A DNA stretch of 64,000 bases. Origin: Gnomoniopsis sp. IMI 355080. Lineage: Eukaryota; Ascomycota; Sordariomycetes; Diaporthales; Gnomoniaceae. How positions within the stretch are numbered: position 1 is the first letter of the stretch; each line of letters starts with the position of its first letter. Location of the stretch: contig JAPEVC010000077.1 in NCBI GenBank assembly GCA_027946555.1, forward strand, positions 62,001 through 126,000. Direction: 5' to 3'. Under the pieces are notes generated by a model, which was given only the letters and a program-made list of their open reading frames with translations, had not been told where the DNA came from and did not search any database. Made by a program: the position numbers and the translations under genes. This document shows, piece by piece, positions 19,560 to 30,470 of this stretch.

Positions 19560-21857
19560 TCATGGCCAGCCATCGCCGGTAGTCCGGCCACTGTATCCAA
19601 AGCTCGCAAGCGCTTTGTCCAGTTTTCTCTTGAATCTCTGGGTCAAGGTGTCCTTCACATAGTCATGCTGTATAGGGACAGAAGCTGGCGAGATTACATT
19701 TCCAATCGGGGCCAGTCCAGCTGGACTGTCATCTCGTTGGTCCTCAGCGCTTTCCTTGGACGTCTCGGACGCAGCAGGGAAGAAGTCAGAGATACAACTC
19801 GTCTCCGTGACAAACGTCGTTTGATCTTCGTAACGTCAGTACGTCTGGAATTCACATGGGGACTCATGGTTGGGCAAACTTACCAGCGCTGTGAATAAGC
19901 CATGTCGGAGTCGAAAATTGTTGATGTCGGCTGGAAGCAGACGTGCTCGTCTCGATGCTGAAGACCGGCTCGCTCGAAGGCATGCAGCAGGGAAAGTTCG
20001 AAACAGAAACGCTCACACTCGTAGCCTCGTGCTTTCTGGTGTCGCTCTTCGTTGTGCTGTGATGCTTGTGGTGCGTTTCTGTACTCATGACCAGTGTCAC
20101 GCTCGTAAGGAGTGAGGTGTCTGTCTCCGTGGTCGTTGCCGTCTCAATGCAACTAGTGTTCGCTGTGAGAGACTCCACAATAGTTTTGCTGGCTTGGTAT
20201 GGAAGAGAGAATGTAGTTGTCAAGAAGGGCGTCACAGTGGGTGGCAAGGACCCGGACCCGGATATCGCGCCCGCCGAGCTGTGAAAAACTACTGAAGACT
20301 CGAAGGCGGTCTGGCTGAGTGAGCTTGAATTAGTGACGGGATAGGGCCCGGCGCTGGAGAGTTCAGATGGCACTGCCCCGCCCGTACCCGCAGGGCTGAC
20401 AGTACTTGTCAGCGTACTCGAGTGCTTGCGTGTGCCAGTGCCGGGCGGTGGCAGAATAGTGCTGACCCGGGTCGACATGGAGGGAGTTACAGGTAATGGG
20501 GATGCTGAAACGTTGCTAACAATTGGATCACCAGTCCAGGTGGTCGCTGTCGTTGGCGGTGGTACGGTCAAAGTAACCTCGACTGTTCCAATCAGTGTTT
20601 CTGTCGATGATGAATTAGACCACGCCGGAGCAGATCCCAGGACCGTGCCGGAAGTCTTGTTAGCCGTGCCTGTGACGAGAGGTATAGTGGTCAAGTTGAA
20701 AGAAGGTAGTGGTGTAAAGATGAGAGGAACTGTGATCGTCGTCGCAGGTTCATTTCCAGATCCTGTTTCTGCAGGCACAGAAGTGGCGTTGATCGATGAG
20801 GTCGCGTTCGTCTGCGGGAAGAGTGGAGTGCTGGAGGCGTTCACAGACGTGCGGACTGCCACGGTTTCCAGAGACGTGGACGTGGAATAAATGGTTGAAT
20901 TGAACAGTGAAAAACTGGTGGGAAGCGAATGTGAGGCCCCATGAGGTCTGGTCGAGGAGATGTTGCGGGATGCTGAGGCCTGCGACGTGAAGGTAAGAGT
21001 CGATGTGTACGATAGCGTGCTAGCACTGGTGAAATTGGGTAGCGCTGAAGTCTCGCTAGGCGAAAAGGTGGGAAGCTGGCTCGTGAAAGAGTTGTGGACG
21101 GTAAAGTTCATCGACGAGGTGCTGCTTTTGCTACCTGGCATACTTGTCCCTGGCTGAGGCAAAGTCATGTTTGTGTAAATCAGGCTTGTCGACGTCGAAA
21201 TGGTCACCACTATCTCGGTACTGGTCACCGAGTCGCCGGAAGAACGCGAAGGCTTGTGGTGATGTTTTGAAGACGTCCGGTGTTGACTTGTTGTGCTCTT
21301 CAGCGTAAGAGTCTCTGTGGAAACTGAGCTCAAGGTGCTTGTCCAGGTCTCACTGAAGGTCGTCGAGGTTAGATTGGCCTGCGTTGCCGCATTTGTGGTT
21401 TCTCCGAAGCTTTTAGAGGACTGTTCTGTCGAGATGTCACTGGTCTGTCCATAGCTGCTGCTCTTACCGTTGATATCGCTTGAGGACGATTCTGTCGGCG
21501 AAGAGCTCAGCAAGGTGGTAGGCGTGGCTGAAAGTGAATGTGACCTTGTAAAATAGACTATCGAAAGAGACGTCAACCTACGGTCCTACACTTGGTTATT
21601 TGTAGGGGCTCACAGGTGGTTTTCGTCGATGTCGTGGACCGCGGCATCTCGTCTGATGACAGCGGTAGGTTGATGTCAGCTTTTACCAGTCCAGCCCCGT
21701 ACACGACATCCTGGTCCGTAGCCTCCTGTTCAGGCAGAGACATGTGTCGTCCGAGTGCTCTCTGGTTGCCATCTCGTTGAGCACATGTGCCTGCCAAAAA
21801 GCTTAGAAGAGCAATGCTCGACACAATTTGCCCACCAAGGTTTGTTGCCCTCATCAT
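19560..21857 (-). CDS. Large secreted Ser/Thr-rich protein (mucin-like)
   Basis: I do not recognise a family. Three exons are proposed: 21857-21590, 21527-19884 and 19825-19560 (725 residues). Residues 1-27 (MMRATNLGGQIVSSIALLSFLAGTCA) are a clear signal peptide. A short mixed region with Cys (DQDVVYGAGLVKADINLPL...TTCEPLQITK) precedes about 540 residues dominated by Ser and Thr with many N-x-S/T sequons (NLT, NMT, NFT, NVS, NSS), so heavy O- and N-glycosylation is expected. A CC pair (NFPCCMPS) lies near the end of exon 2. The third exon joins in frame after a 58-base intron (GTAAGT donor, TACTGAC branch, AAG acceptor). It adds TTFVTETSCISDFFPAASE and a charged C-terminus ending RTTGDGWP. 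There is no C-terminal hydrophobic tail, so the protein is probably secreted or wall-associated rather than GPI-anchored. Exons 1-2 are firm; the third is inferred. Confidence 0.75.
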
Positions 21858-23460
21858 GGGCGATGACTGAACGTGGCGTGCTTTCAGGTAGGCTGGGTCT
21901 CTAGGAATGGTGTGCTAGATCGAGGTACATGTCAAATAGTACTTGAACAAGGTGAGTAGATGTAATCGACCAGGCTCCAAGGGATAAGAATCTCGTTGGT
22001 GTCAGCTTGCTTCGAGAAAGGGAATCAATGGAACCAGCAGGACCGGAGCGGAGGGGGTATCTGTTCCCATGCACCAAATAGAACAGTGACTTGAGAATTC
22101 CATCGCCCTTTGAGGATGGGGCAATGGAAACATGTATAGAAAATCTTGCCGTCATCAATTCGCCGCTTGTACATCTCCTGTGCTTGTCATCTTCGGCTGC
22201 CATCGCGACGGAAGTGTCATCGTGCAAGGTCGCACGTTCCCGAAAGGCTTGCCTTCATGGCACATTCAGTCCCGTCGAGAGTCTCGCAATAATCTTTGAA
22301 TCAGACCAACAGCTGGATAAGACCACACAGAAACGACATCTCGAGAAATAGAGCATATTGATTGACGTTGTGAGACTCAGCTGGAGGGCACGGCAAAGAG
22401 GGCCACGATCGTAGCAAAGGTTTGTTCTTTATCATTTTCCACAGGAATGAATCAAGTGTGATAGCGTGCGGCAGCCCCCGAAAAGGTCCTGCAGACCAGG
22501 CCCCTTTGCTCCTGCCACTTGCCGCAACGTGCTCCATGAAGTAGAGCATTCCGCGTGATCTGTCAGTATAATCCCAGCGGTTCTCCTACTTAAACACCAA
22601 AAAGGTCAAGGAGTGGGAAGGAGGTTCGCGGAATGAGGATAGGTGGTTCCAAACTCCAGAAAGCCTATTTTAATGGCATAGTGTGTCACTGCTGGTGCTC
22701 CTGTGGGTGCTGCAGTCTCCCGCCCGTGGTGGAGCAATGCAAACCCGGTATACGCGATTTACCAGGCGATATCTGATTTCCAGAGGAAGCAACAGATAAC
22801 TGGTGTGTGGAGATAGGAAAAGCCGACGTTACCTGTATTCTGTACTCTTTCACTGTGAGAGGTCGCTTGCAACAAACAGTGCAGAGCCACCGAAAATGGC
22901 AAGTAAGCCGGAAAGTAAACCTCCATGGACGGCAACCATCATGCCTGAAGCAAGCTTAATGGGCGAAACATTGGCGAGCATCTTTACCGGCGGAGATCGT
23001 AGTCGGACAAACTGCCAGATCACATAGTACAAAGGTCGGTTGAGAGGCTGCTTGCATCATGCCATCCGGAGACGGGGGCTACAGAGCCAGCCGTCTATTC
23101 AATGAGACCAATAATGAGCAAATCGATCTTGGGACACAAAAAAACGCGTAGCTATACATGATTATCTCGGTCTTTGAACGAGCCAAAAACAATCTTATTA
23201 TTGAGAAAGAATCATGCATAATTAAAAGACCGGGAGGGAGTGGGTTATTGTGCTTAGTCCATCATGTAAATCATCGCAACTAGTTGCGATGCCTCGTAGC
23301 ACCGAAGTTGAAATATTGAGCCTGTGCTGTTTAGGGTATCAAGTTTGTGACTCGCCATAAAGACCCAAAAGAAAATCCTTCCGTCACACGGACCTGTCAA
23401 ACTTGCAGCAGCCACTCATTTGTCCTACCACACAATTTCGAAATTGAGCATGCCATCCGC
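21858..23460. other. Gene-poor spacer, 1.6 kb
   Basis: Upstream region of the Ser/Thr-rich gene and 3' region of the EI24-like gene, both on the minus strand. One minus-strand frame at 23032-22850 reads as a Gly/Ala-rich hydrophobic segment (GGLLSGLLAIFGGSALFVAS), but it has no supported exon partner and is not called. Short AT-rich stretches near 23130-23230 hold no recognisable element. Confidence 0.4.
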
Positions 23461-24771
23461 TCACTCGACTGAACGAGCATCTTCTCGTAAGCCCGGTGCC
23501 GTAGTCTTGGTCATCGCAGTGTTCTTGGCTTCAATGTCTGCAGCCCACAGAGCAGCTCCGACTGGCAAAATCGTTAGTCTCGACCTGGACTGTACTCGTG
23601 TAACTTGGACAGGGCAATTTACCAGTGTTGGTGAATGAGAAGAAAATACCAACGAAGGGAATCATCTCGAGGAGTGTGGCGACGGTTCCGAATCTATGCC
23701 ACTATTGTCAATGTCGGCTTCATATCCCTCGGAAGAATAGCGACTTACGCCGAGTATGGAGCAACATGCTCCTGGAGCCATGCTGACTTTTGAGATGAAG
23801 ACCATCTCTTAAGTTGGAAGTACTAGACAACAATAATTAGAATGCGTGTGGTCCAATCCTCGAATCTTGGGGCTATCGCCTACGCGGTCATGAACGGTCT
23901 TGCCCCTGTTGCGGCCTGAAATAGTGAGTCAGCAACGTGAACAAATGGCCATGGTTATGCATGCTGACCTTGTAGACCGATGAAGACTACAGTTCCAACC
24001 ACCGGAATGAAGTTCAATGGCAGATACATCACATATCGAATGACGGCGCTGGGGCTGAAGCGCTCGAAGGGGCTCTTGAGGACCTTGCCAAGCTTGGCCA
24101 TGGGGTCGCTGCCAGACTTGAGCTCTCGGCCCTCCGTGACGAGATTTGTGGCATTTCTGGAAACAAGCGTGCCGTCGAAGGTGTCCAGCAGGGCGTCCTG
24201 GAGGATCCAAGTCTTGGCAACCATGTTGATGATGGTGGAGCTCTCATTCATGACCAACAGGCAGGCTGACAGAACGGCTACCGGGCCATCAACAAAGACC
24301 AACACGGCAAGCTGGGGAAGGTAGGTGAACGCAAACATGGAGGCCAGCACGCCGACGCTGAGCACCAGCGTTGGGCCGAGTTTGCTCCAGAATGGCTTCC
24401 ATAAGGAGCGGTGACTAAAGAAATAGACGATGCCCTGAGTAAAGTCAGCATTGAGACCGACCAAAGCTCCTCAGTTAGGTGGGAGTACCTTGATGGGATA
24501 GCTGAGAATAGTCCATATTAGTCAAACCGCGCATTTCCACCTCCTCTGGTCCAGAAAGAAGCCAAGAGGCCACAATCTCAAGGGCGTGCACGTACATGTA
24601 AGAGCCACTCTTCACAGCATCAGTAACAAGCACTCTCGCCTTGTCAAAATCCTCTTTGCTAAGGTCCCGTGTCAGTGAAGGTAAATGGAACTCCGTGGGT
24701 GATGGCGTTTCTCACGCAACCTCAGCAGCCTTGCTCCCTGCGGAGTCGACAACTCCTCGGCGCTGGGACAT
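23461..24771 (-). CDS. EI24/Rrt8-type multi-spanning membrane protein, eight exons
   Basis: Minus-strand exons are 24771-24716, 24658-24596, 24501-24489, 24434-23969, 23915-23884, 23822-23749, 23693-23623 and 23561-23461; all phases agree and the product is 291 residues. It resembles the fungal EI24 superfamily containing yeast Rrt8 and Lds1/Lds2 (lipid-droplet and outer spore-wall proteins). Family motifs are YPIKGIVYFFSHRSLWKPF, LAVLVFVDGPVAVLSACLLVMNESS, LLDTFDGTLVSRNA, ELKSGSDPMAKLGK, VIRYVMYLPLNFIPVVGTVVF, then HDRYFQLKRWS, LLEMIPFVGIFFSFTNTVGAALWAADIE. Four to five hydrophobic segments are present. The third exon is only 13 bases and supplies the CYPIK-coding part (completing Ile, then Tyr-Pro-Ile-Lys), which is conserved in the family. 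Expected location is ER or lipid droplet. Molecular function in filamentous fungi is unknown. Confidence 0.88.
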
Positions 24772-26892
24772 GATTCTTGTCGTCGTGATCTGGGATCTGG
24801 TGATTTGGTAACTAGGCCAGCTTCTGGTTACGTGTATCGAAGTGAAGATGTGTTGTTGTTTTGAAGCAGTTGCGAATGTTGAGTCTGTTAGAGCAAAGAT
24901 CAATTTACGTGCTCGTGGTTGGGCTCAATGTCCACAAGTCTGACGTCTTATTGACAAGAATGCGGGCTGTACACCGTCATCGCTGGCTCATTTTGGAAGC
25001 TATGAATTAAAGCCACACCCAATGGCTGCTTCACTCCGGTTTTCCGTGCAAACCAGGTGGCTTACACGCAAGTACAGGCATGTCGTCATAGGGCCATAGG
25101 AAGAATGACTAAACATAGCTGACTAAACCTCTCACCAAAACCAATATCATTACGGGACATCGAGCGCCATGTCTAGCTACGAGTGCATTTGAGACCCTCC
25201 CTTACAGATCGTCCGCATACTAGCCGACAATCTGGGCAGCTAGGCAAAGCAGAAGCCGCAACGGATTTGTTTCTTTGAGCGGCCCGAGTTATGGCGAGCC
25301 CGCTGGCCCAGCGAGCCTAATGACAAGGCACATCCTACTAACTCAAAGCGGTTTGGCGGTGGCAGGTTGCCAGGTGCCTTTTGGCCACTGAAACACAATC
25401 TCCCCACATGCTTGGCACTTTCAGCAGCACTTGGGGGACGACCACACCAAATTCCTAAGCTGTATCATGTTGATGGGGTGATGGGACTATCACCATGGTC
25501 GAGGAGCATTCCCTAATTATCTATTCCGGACAGGCAACTTCGGATCTTCCATAGGTTGTTTATATACAGACATTGTTACCTGGGTACACAACGAGATCCA
25601 ATACGAGAAGTGCTTGGCACAACCTTGGCCCACTGTCGGACGACCACTGTCGGCAGCCTACACAAGACACGCTGTCCAGCATATCGCCGTCGCACGTGCA
25701 TATTCAGAGCTGAAAGGAGGTTTGACCACACGGCCACAGAAGCTCGAAGACTTCCACGGATTACCCTGTGGAGAATTTGGAGAGAAAATGGTCCGTCAAA
25801 GTGCTTGGTGCTGGTCCGTGCAGGTCCGCGACCGACCATCCCACATGGGGTGTGTGCAGTGCTCACAGGCATTGCGCTTATTACCGATCCACTCTTCAGT
25901 CTTCGTAGTATCGGCAATCAGTCCGCATGGACTTCGCGTAGATGCGCCCTTGATCAAGATCAGGGCGTTTCAATTTGCGTTCAGATCTTTCTGCTGAGTT
26001 TGGGACAGAAGGGAGCGCATCTGAAGGATCAGAATAATCGGACGCATTATTATGGCCAGCCTCTCTATAACTTGTCGGTGGCGGGGGCGCTGAGAAAAGA
26101 GATGTCCATGAACCTCAGGTGAGGTGTCTTTCAGTACGGAGTCTCCCCAGATGATCCACAACCTTCCCATTGGGGAGCATACCTCCTATTGGCGACCAAT
26201 ATCCGGGGTCGTTTAGATGAGGGTTGAGCCTTGCTCTTTTTGCCAGGGCTCGCACGGGATGTCCACACACTTTCGTATTCAGACCCATGAGTCCCTTTAG
26301 GAGAGCCAATGATGTGCCGCCGGCAGGGGTGAAGGGTTGCCGCCGCAACTCCAAGGATCAACACTCTCTTCCCGGGCAAAGGAAAAAAAAAGGAAATTAG
26401 CAGTGCAACATGTCTTGACGAAGACACTGGCATTCCAGGAGATCATCAATTGTCAACATAAACAGACAGACAAGCTTCGACATCATGATCCTCACCATCA
26501 GCATGTCTCAATAAACAACAGACTGCCACCGAAGCTGCTGTTCTGTGCTGCAACGGACTCTGCTCCCTCGAGGCATGTCGCGTTACGAGCCCACCATGAC
26601 GTGTTGCCCAGGTCGTCCTGGTCGTATCTGGCGTGCTGCCTACACTTCTGCACCTAGTACCTTAAATTTAGCGTAGTCATGCGGGTGAGCAGGGGGTGCC
26701 ATACTCCGAAATCATACAAAAGCTCCTTGAGAGTACCACGCGCTCCGTCCTCAGGTTTTTTTCCTACTTGTTCTGCACGTCTTTTGTCAAGAAACCACTC
26801 GTTCGTCCTTTATCGTCCATTCTCACGTTCGTCTCCAAGACCACTTTCTGTTTTAGTACGCCTTTGCAGATCTATACAACCCAATCAACAAG
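24772..26892. other. Gene-poor spacer, 2.1 kb
   Basis: Divergent upstream regions of the EI24-like and GPI-type genes. Open frames around 25556-26122 and 26131-26657 overlap on both strands and carry no protein motif. No terminal repeats or tRNA are visible. The final 200 bases are T/C-rich and are the likely leader of the gene at 26893. Confidence 0.4.
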
Positions 26893-27477
26893 ATGCAGTA
26901 CCAGACTCTCCTCGTTGCCTCTCTGGGCGCTGTTGTAAGTCTACCAAGCTTGCCTCCCACGCATCTGGGCAGCATTATCTAACAAGACTCCCTACAGGCT
27001 TACGCCCAAACCCAAGCCGGTTACTCGCAGGCCTACTCAGCCTTGCAAACCGCATTCCAGAGCGTGCAGACCCAACTCGCCTCGCTCGAGGCCTCTGCCC
27101 AGTCCACTCTGAGTGGCACTGCTCTCCTCTCCGAGAACTCTCAGCTCGAGGCCAGCGCCAAGTCCGCGCTCGACAGCCTGCAGGCTTCTTTTGTCTCTGC
27201 ATGGGGCCCCGTCACCAGCACCGCCAGCCTCACCGGCACTGCGGCCACCGCTACCACCACCTCTGACTCCACTGCCTCCTCAGACTCCACGGCGTCCGGA
27301 GAGTCAACTGGCACCAGCGCCTCCTCAACTGGAACCTCCACCGACAGCTCCTCCTCCAGCGGCACTGCTAGCTCAACAAGCAGCTCGGAATCCGCTTCCT
27401 CAAGCTCTTCCGCTGCCGGTGCTGTCATCGCCCCTGCTACTTTCGCTGGTCTTTTGGCTTTCTTGGCTGCTTTGTAA
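26893..27477 (+). CDS. Small secreted Ser-rich, GPI-anchor-type cell-surface protein
   Basis: Two exons, 26893-26934 and 26998-27477, encode 173 residues. The first exon and the start of the second make a signal peptide (MQYQTLLVASLGAVAYAQ), with cleavage expected after AYA or nearby. Residues 20-80 form an Ala/Gln/Leu/Ser helical segment (SALQTAFQSVQTQLASLEASAQS). Residues 80-150 are Ser/Thr/Ala repeats suited to O-mannosylation. The C-terminus is a small-residue site (SSSAAGAV) followed by a hydrophobic tail (APATFAGLLAFLAAL), which fits GPI attachment. There are no cysteines in the mature part. This organisation is typical of abundant fungal wall proteins whose sequence evolves quickly, so no specific function can be given. 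Confidence 0.85.
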
Positions 27478-30470
27478 GAATGTACTCGACATTTGCGGAT
27501 AATACCAAGCAGGAGAAAGGAACGAAAGCGCGGAGTCAATGTTTGGGCAAACCTTAACCAAAGTATTTAATTGGATTGCAACGTAGCTAGTGTATCTAAT
27601 GTTGAACGTGTAATGGTATTTTGACGTACGAAGACGCAAAGTTGTCCGCCTACTACTGATGGTATTGCCTCGTTCGTGTCTCACCGCCCATGCTTGTGGA
27701 ACTTGGATCGGCAAACAGGTGTTCGTCCAGAGCCATCCGCTGATCTTTGGTCCGGTCCCACAGTGCTGTGGGGTCCCAGCCATCTTTCTCCACTCATCTC
27801 GAGAGCATCAGGCTCACAGACAGGCTTTCTATCCATGGAATCTTCGAAACTACGGCATTGGCCATTCTTGCCGCCTTTGCCAAAGATTTCATCAAGAGAG
27901 GCTTGCACAAGCAAAGACTTTCATTGATTCAGCTTGTTACATGGTCGCGGGAGGCTAAAACATTGGGAATCTCGGCCCGACGACCACGGCCAAGTTTTCC
28001 GATTATTCGGCGCTCCGGCTCGGGCCGCCTTGCTGACTCAGCTTCCCGACGACAGGCGTCTTCCTATACGCGCTGGGGAGTAATTGTCTCGATGTAGGAG
28101 AATAATGAGAACCTCTTGCTGGCTCTCAAGGTAAGAAACACCCGCTAGAAAGCTGGAATATCCTGTGATTGAGGTAAATACTGTGTCGAGATCTTCCTTC
28201 GCACTTACCAGGGCCCTGCTACATCTCTTTCGGTAACATTACCTCTTGCTTCTTGTGTTACACCATTCGTTATGCTAGGTGTAGAGTCTGATTGTCTATA
28301 GCTGAAAGGCTGATCGCTCGTGACAGCTGTCTGCGTATCCCCAGCATTTGACTTCTGCTTTTGGGAGAAGGGCGTGTAAAGCGCCTTGAAGGAGTAGATT
28401 TTAGCGCAATGAGACCAGAAAAAAATTAGAAGAGTGGCAAAAAAGATTCAATCCAGGTGTACGGGAGAAACATTGCGAGTGTTCGGCTTGCCTGGACACT
28501 TACCTGGCGGACAAGGACGCCCGGATGCCGCCTCAGTGAGGACCAAGAAAAGAGAATCACGTCGCGCTTTTTAAGGATGATTAATGCACAAGAAGAATTA
28601 TTTCGTATCAGATTAGACGCAGGATGGTGGGCTTGATATAGACGCCCAGAGCTATAAGCCCGCGTGATATTAGAATTAGTTGCAAGCCTAGAGCGTCTGA
28701 CGATTCACTCCTGCTTAAACATTTTCCTCATGTGCAATGCCACGAACAGTGGCACCAGACGCTGCCATTGTTTTTCCTTCTCCCCTTCTCCACTTTCTAT
28801 CTGCTAGCTTACTTGACTCAAACGGTATTTATATTGTAAAACGCCGAGAGCGTAGAGAGTTCTGACACGACAACAACTACGTACTCACGTATTTTAGGTC
28901 TGTATGGAAGTTCTGTGTCGACATTATGATTCAGGGCAGAAATATCCCCTTCGCCACGTCTTTCGGCCCGGAGTGTCTTGTATCGTGGGTATTTTCAACC
29001 TTTCAAGCAACGCAGAAGTACATATGATTTTGGCACATTCCCACTGGAAGTCAACCTCACGGTCCTCATAGGCATAAAGTTTGATTTGAAAAGAAAAGGA
29101 AAACGTGCGGTACCTGAATAGCTCAATCAGTATACAAGACATGCACGTATTCTTAGATCTTATTGGCCCAAGTACAACGCTACACTTGGTCGAACTAACA
29201 AAGCATTAAAGCATACATATTTATACATCTATATTACATGCATGTAGGTGTCAGAAGAATGTTCTCAAGAACACGTATCTGCGGTTTCTGAACATATAAC
29301 AGGAGGAAGATGGACAAGGCTGTGGCAAGCAAGGCTGTGTAAGTGAGGAGGCTGCGCTAGTCAGTCACAAGGCTGCCAGAATGACTAGTAAATACTAGTA
29401 GCCACACTAGAATGAAACTCCAATTGATTGTTGTTCATCTAGGGACAGTAAGGAGAGGCGAAACTTCTGCCGTATAATTTGTGCCTTTTGATGCATGTCT
29501 CAACTTATTTGCTGAAGAGGCGGACTAACCGTGAAAGTACTTGGGTCCAACTTCTATTGCCTTTCGACTAATTGTAGTGTACTAGTGTCTGTACAAGTAT
29601 CTGTGGGACTATCCGGTTGCTTTAATCCGGCTGCTTTTTGACGCATCATATATATGCCCCTAGATAACTCCAACTCCGTACATGAACTCTGCGGAAGGCG
29701 CCCGACCCGACCTCTGTCTGCCTCCAATCCTACATGAATCAGTCTTCTATTCCGGCAACCTGAGCACATTCATCTTCCTTTCCGTAATGTATCCCTTCCT
29801 CTACTAAGCTTGCAACATAAAAAAAGATCACATAAGTCGTTTGCACCATTGCACCTACCTAGAGTTCCTTCCCGGCGAGGCCGGTGTTTCTGTAAAGTTT
29901 TGGCAAAACCTCGGAAAATGTTTGGTTCCTTCCTCCCAAGCATTCAACGTCTCGCCGAATATATCTCGTCCCGGATTTAGGCAACCCCCCCCTCCCCCCG
30001 TTAGTAAATATTATCGCTCCAGACAAGCGAAACGGCCTCTCCCTCTCACAATCCTTCCCTGCGGAAGGAGCGCTCACTAATCGAATAGTCACTCAAACGT
30101 TTTCGAGATTTCTGTGCCTGTCTGACAGTCATTCTTATGTGACAGCTTTCTCTTTCTATCGACTATCTCTCTTCAATGAGCACCGTTCTCAGGGAGCCAT
30201 CTCTCTCCATCACCATTTCTTCTTGACCACATCTCCGCCTGCACCTCTTCTAATTCCCAAGCTCAGCCATTTCTCTCAGTCAGCAACTCATTCAGCCTTC
30301 TCTGAGAGAAATTCCTCTCCACCATCTCTGCTCCACCACCCTCAATTACTTCTCTTATCAAGCAACTCACCCACCTCCACTGCCATACATCAACTCTCTC
30401 ATCCAACCGCTCCTCTCAACAACTACTTCTTATCCAGCCATCCCTCAACTGCTCATAGCATCCATCCAGC
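27478..30470. other. Gene-free region, 3 kb, with pyrimidine-rich leader at its right end
   Basis: No coding frame with protein motifs on either strand. Positions 28380-29260 are relatively AT-rich with several A runs. From about 30140 to 30470 the plus strand is almost continuously C/T-rich (TCTCTC, CCACC, CAACTC repeats), read as the long 5' leader of the glycosylase gene. Confidence 0.45.
30140..30470 (+). promoter_or_regulatory. Long pyrimidine-rich leader of the HhH-GPD gene
   Basis: About 330 bases directly upstream of the ATG at 30471 are C/T-rich with few G and few CpG. Pyrimidine tracts are common near fungal transcription starts; the length here is unusual. Transcription start is not determinable. 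Confidence 0.45.

Noticed and set aside
25556..26122. 188-codon plus-strand frame in the 24.8-26.9 kb spacer
   Set aside because: Mixed composition without domain, signal peptide or conserved motif; overlapped by frames of similar length on the other strand.
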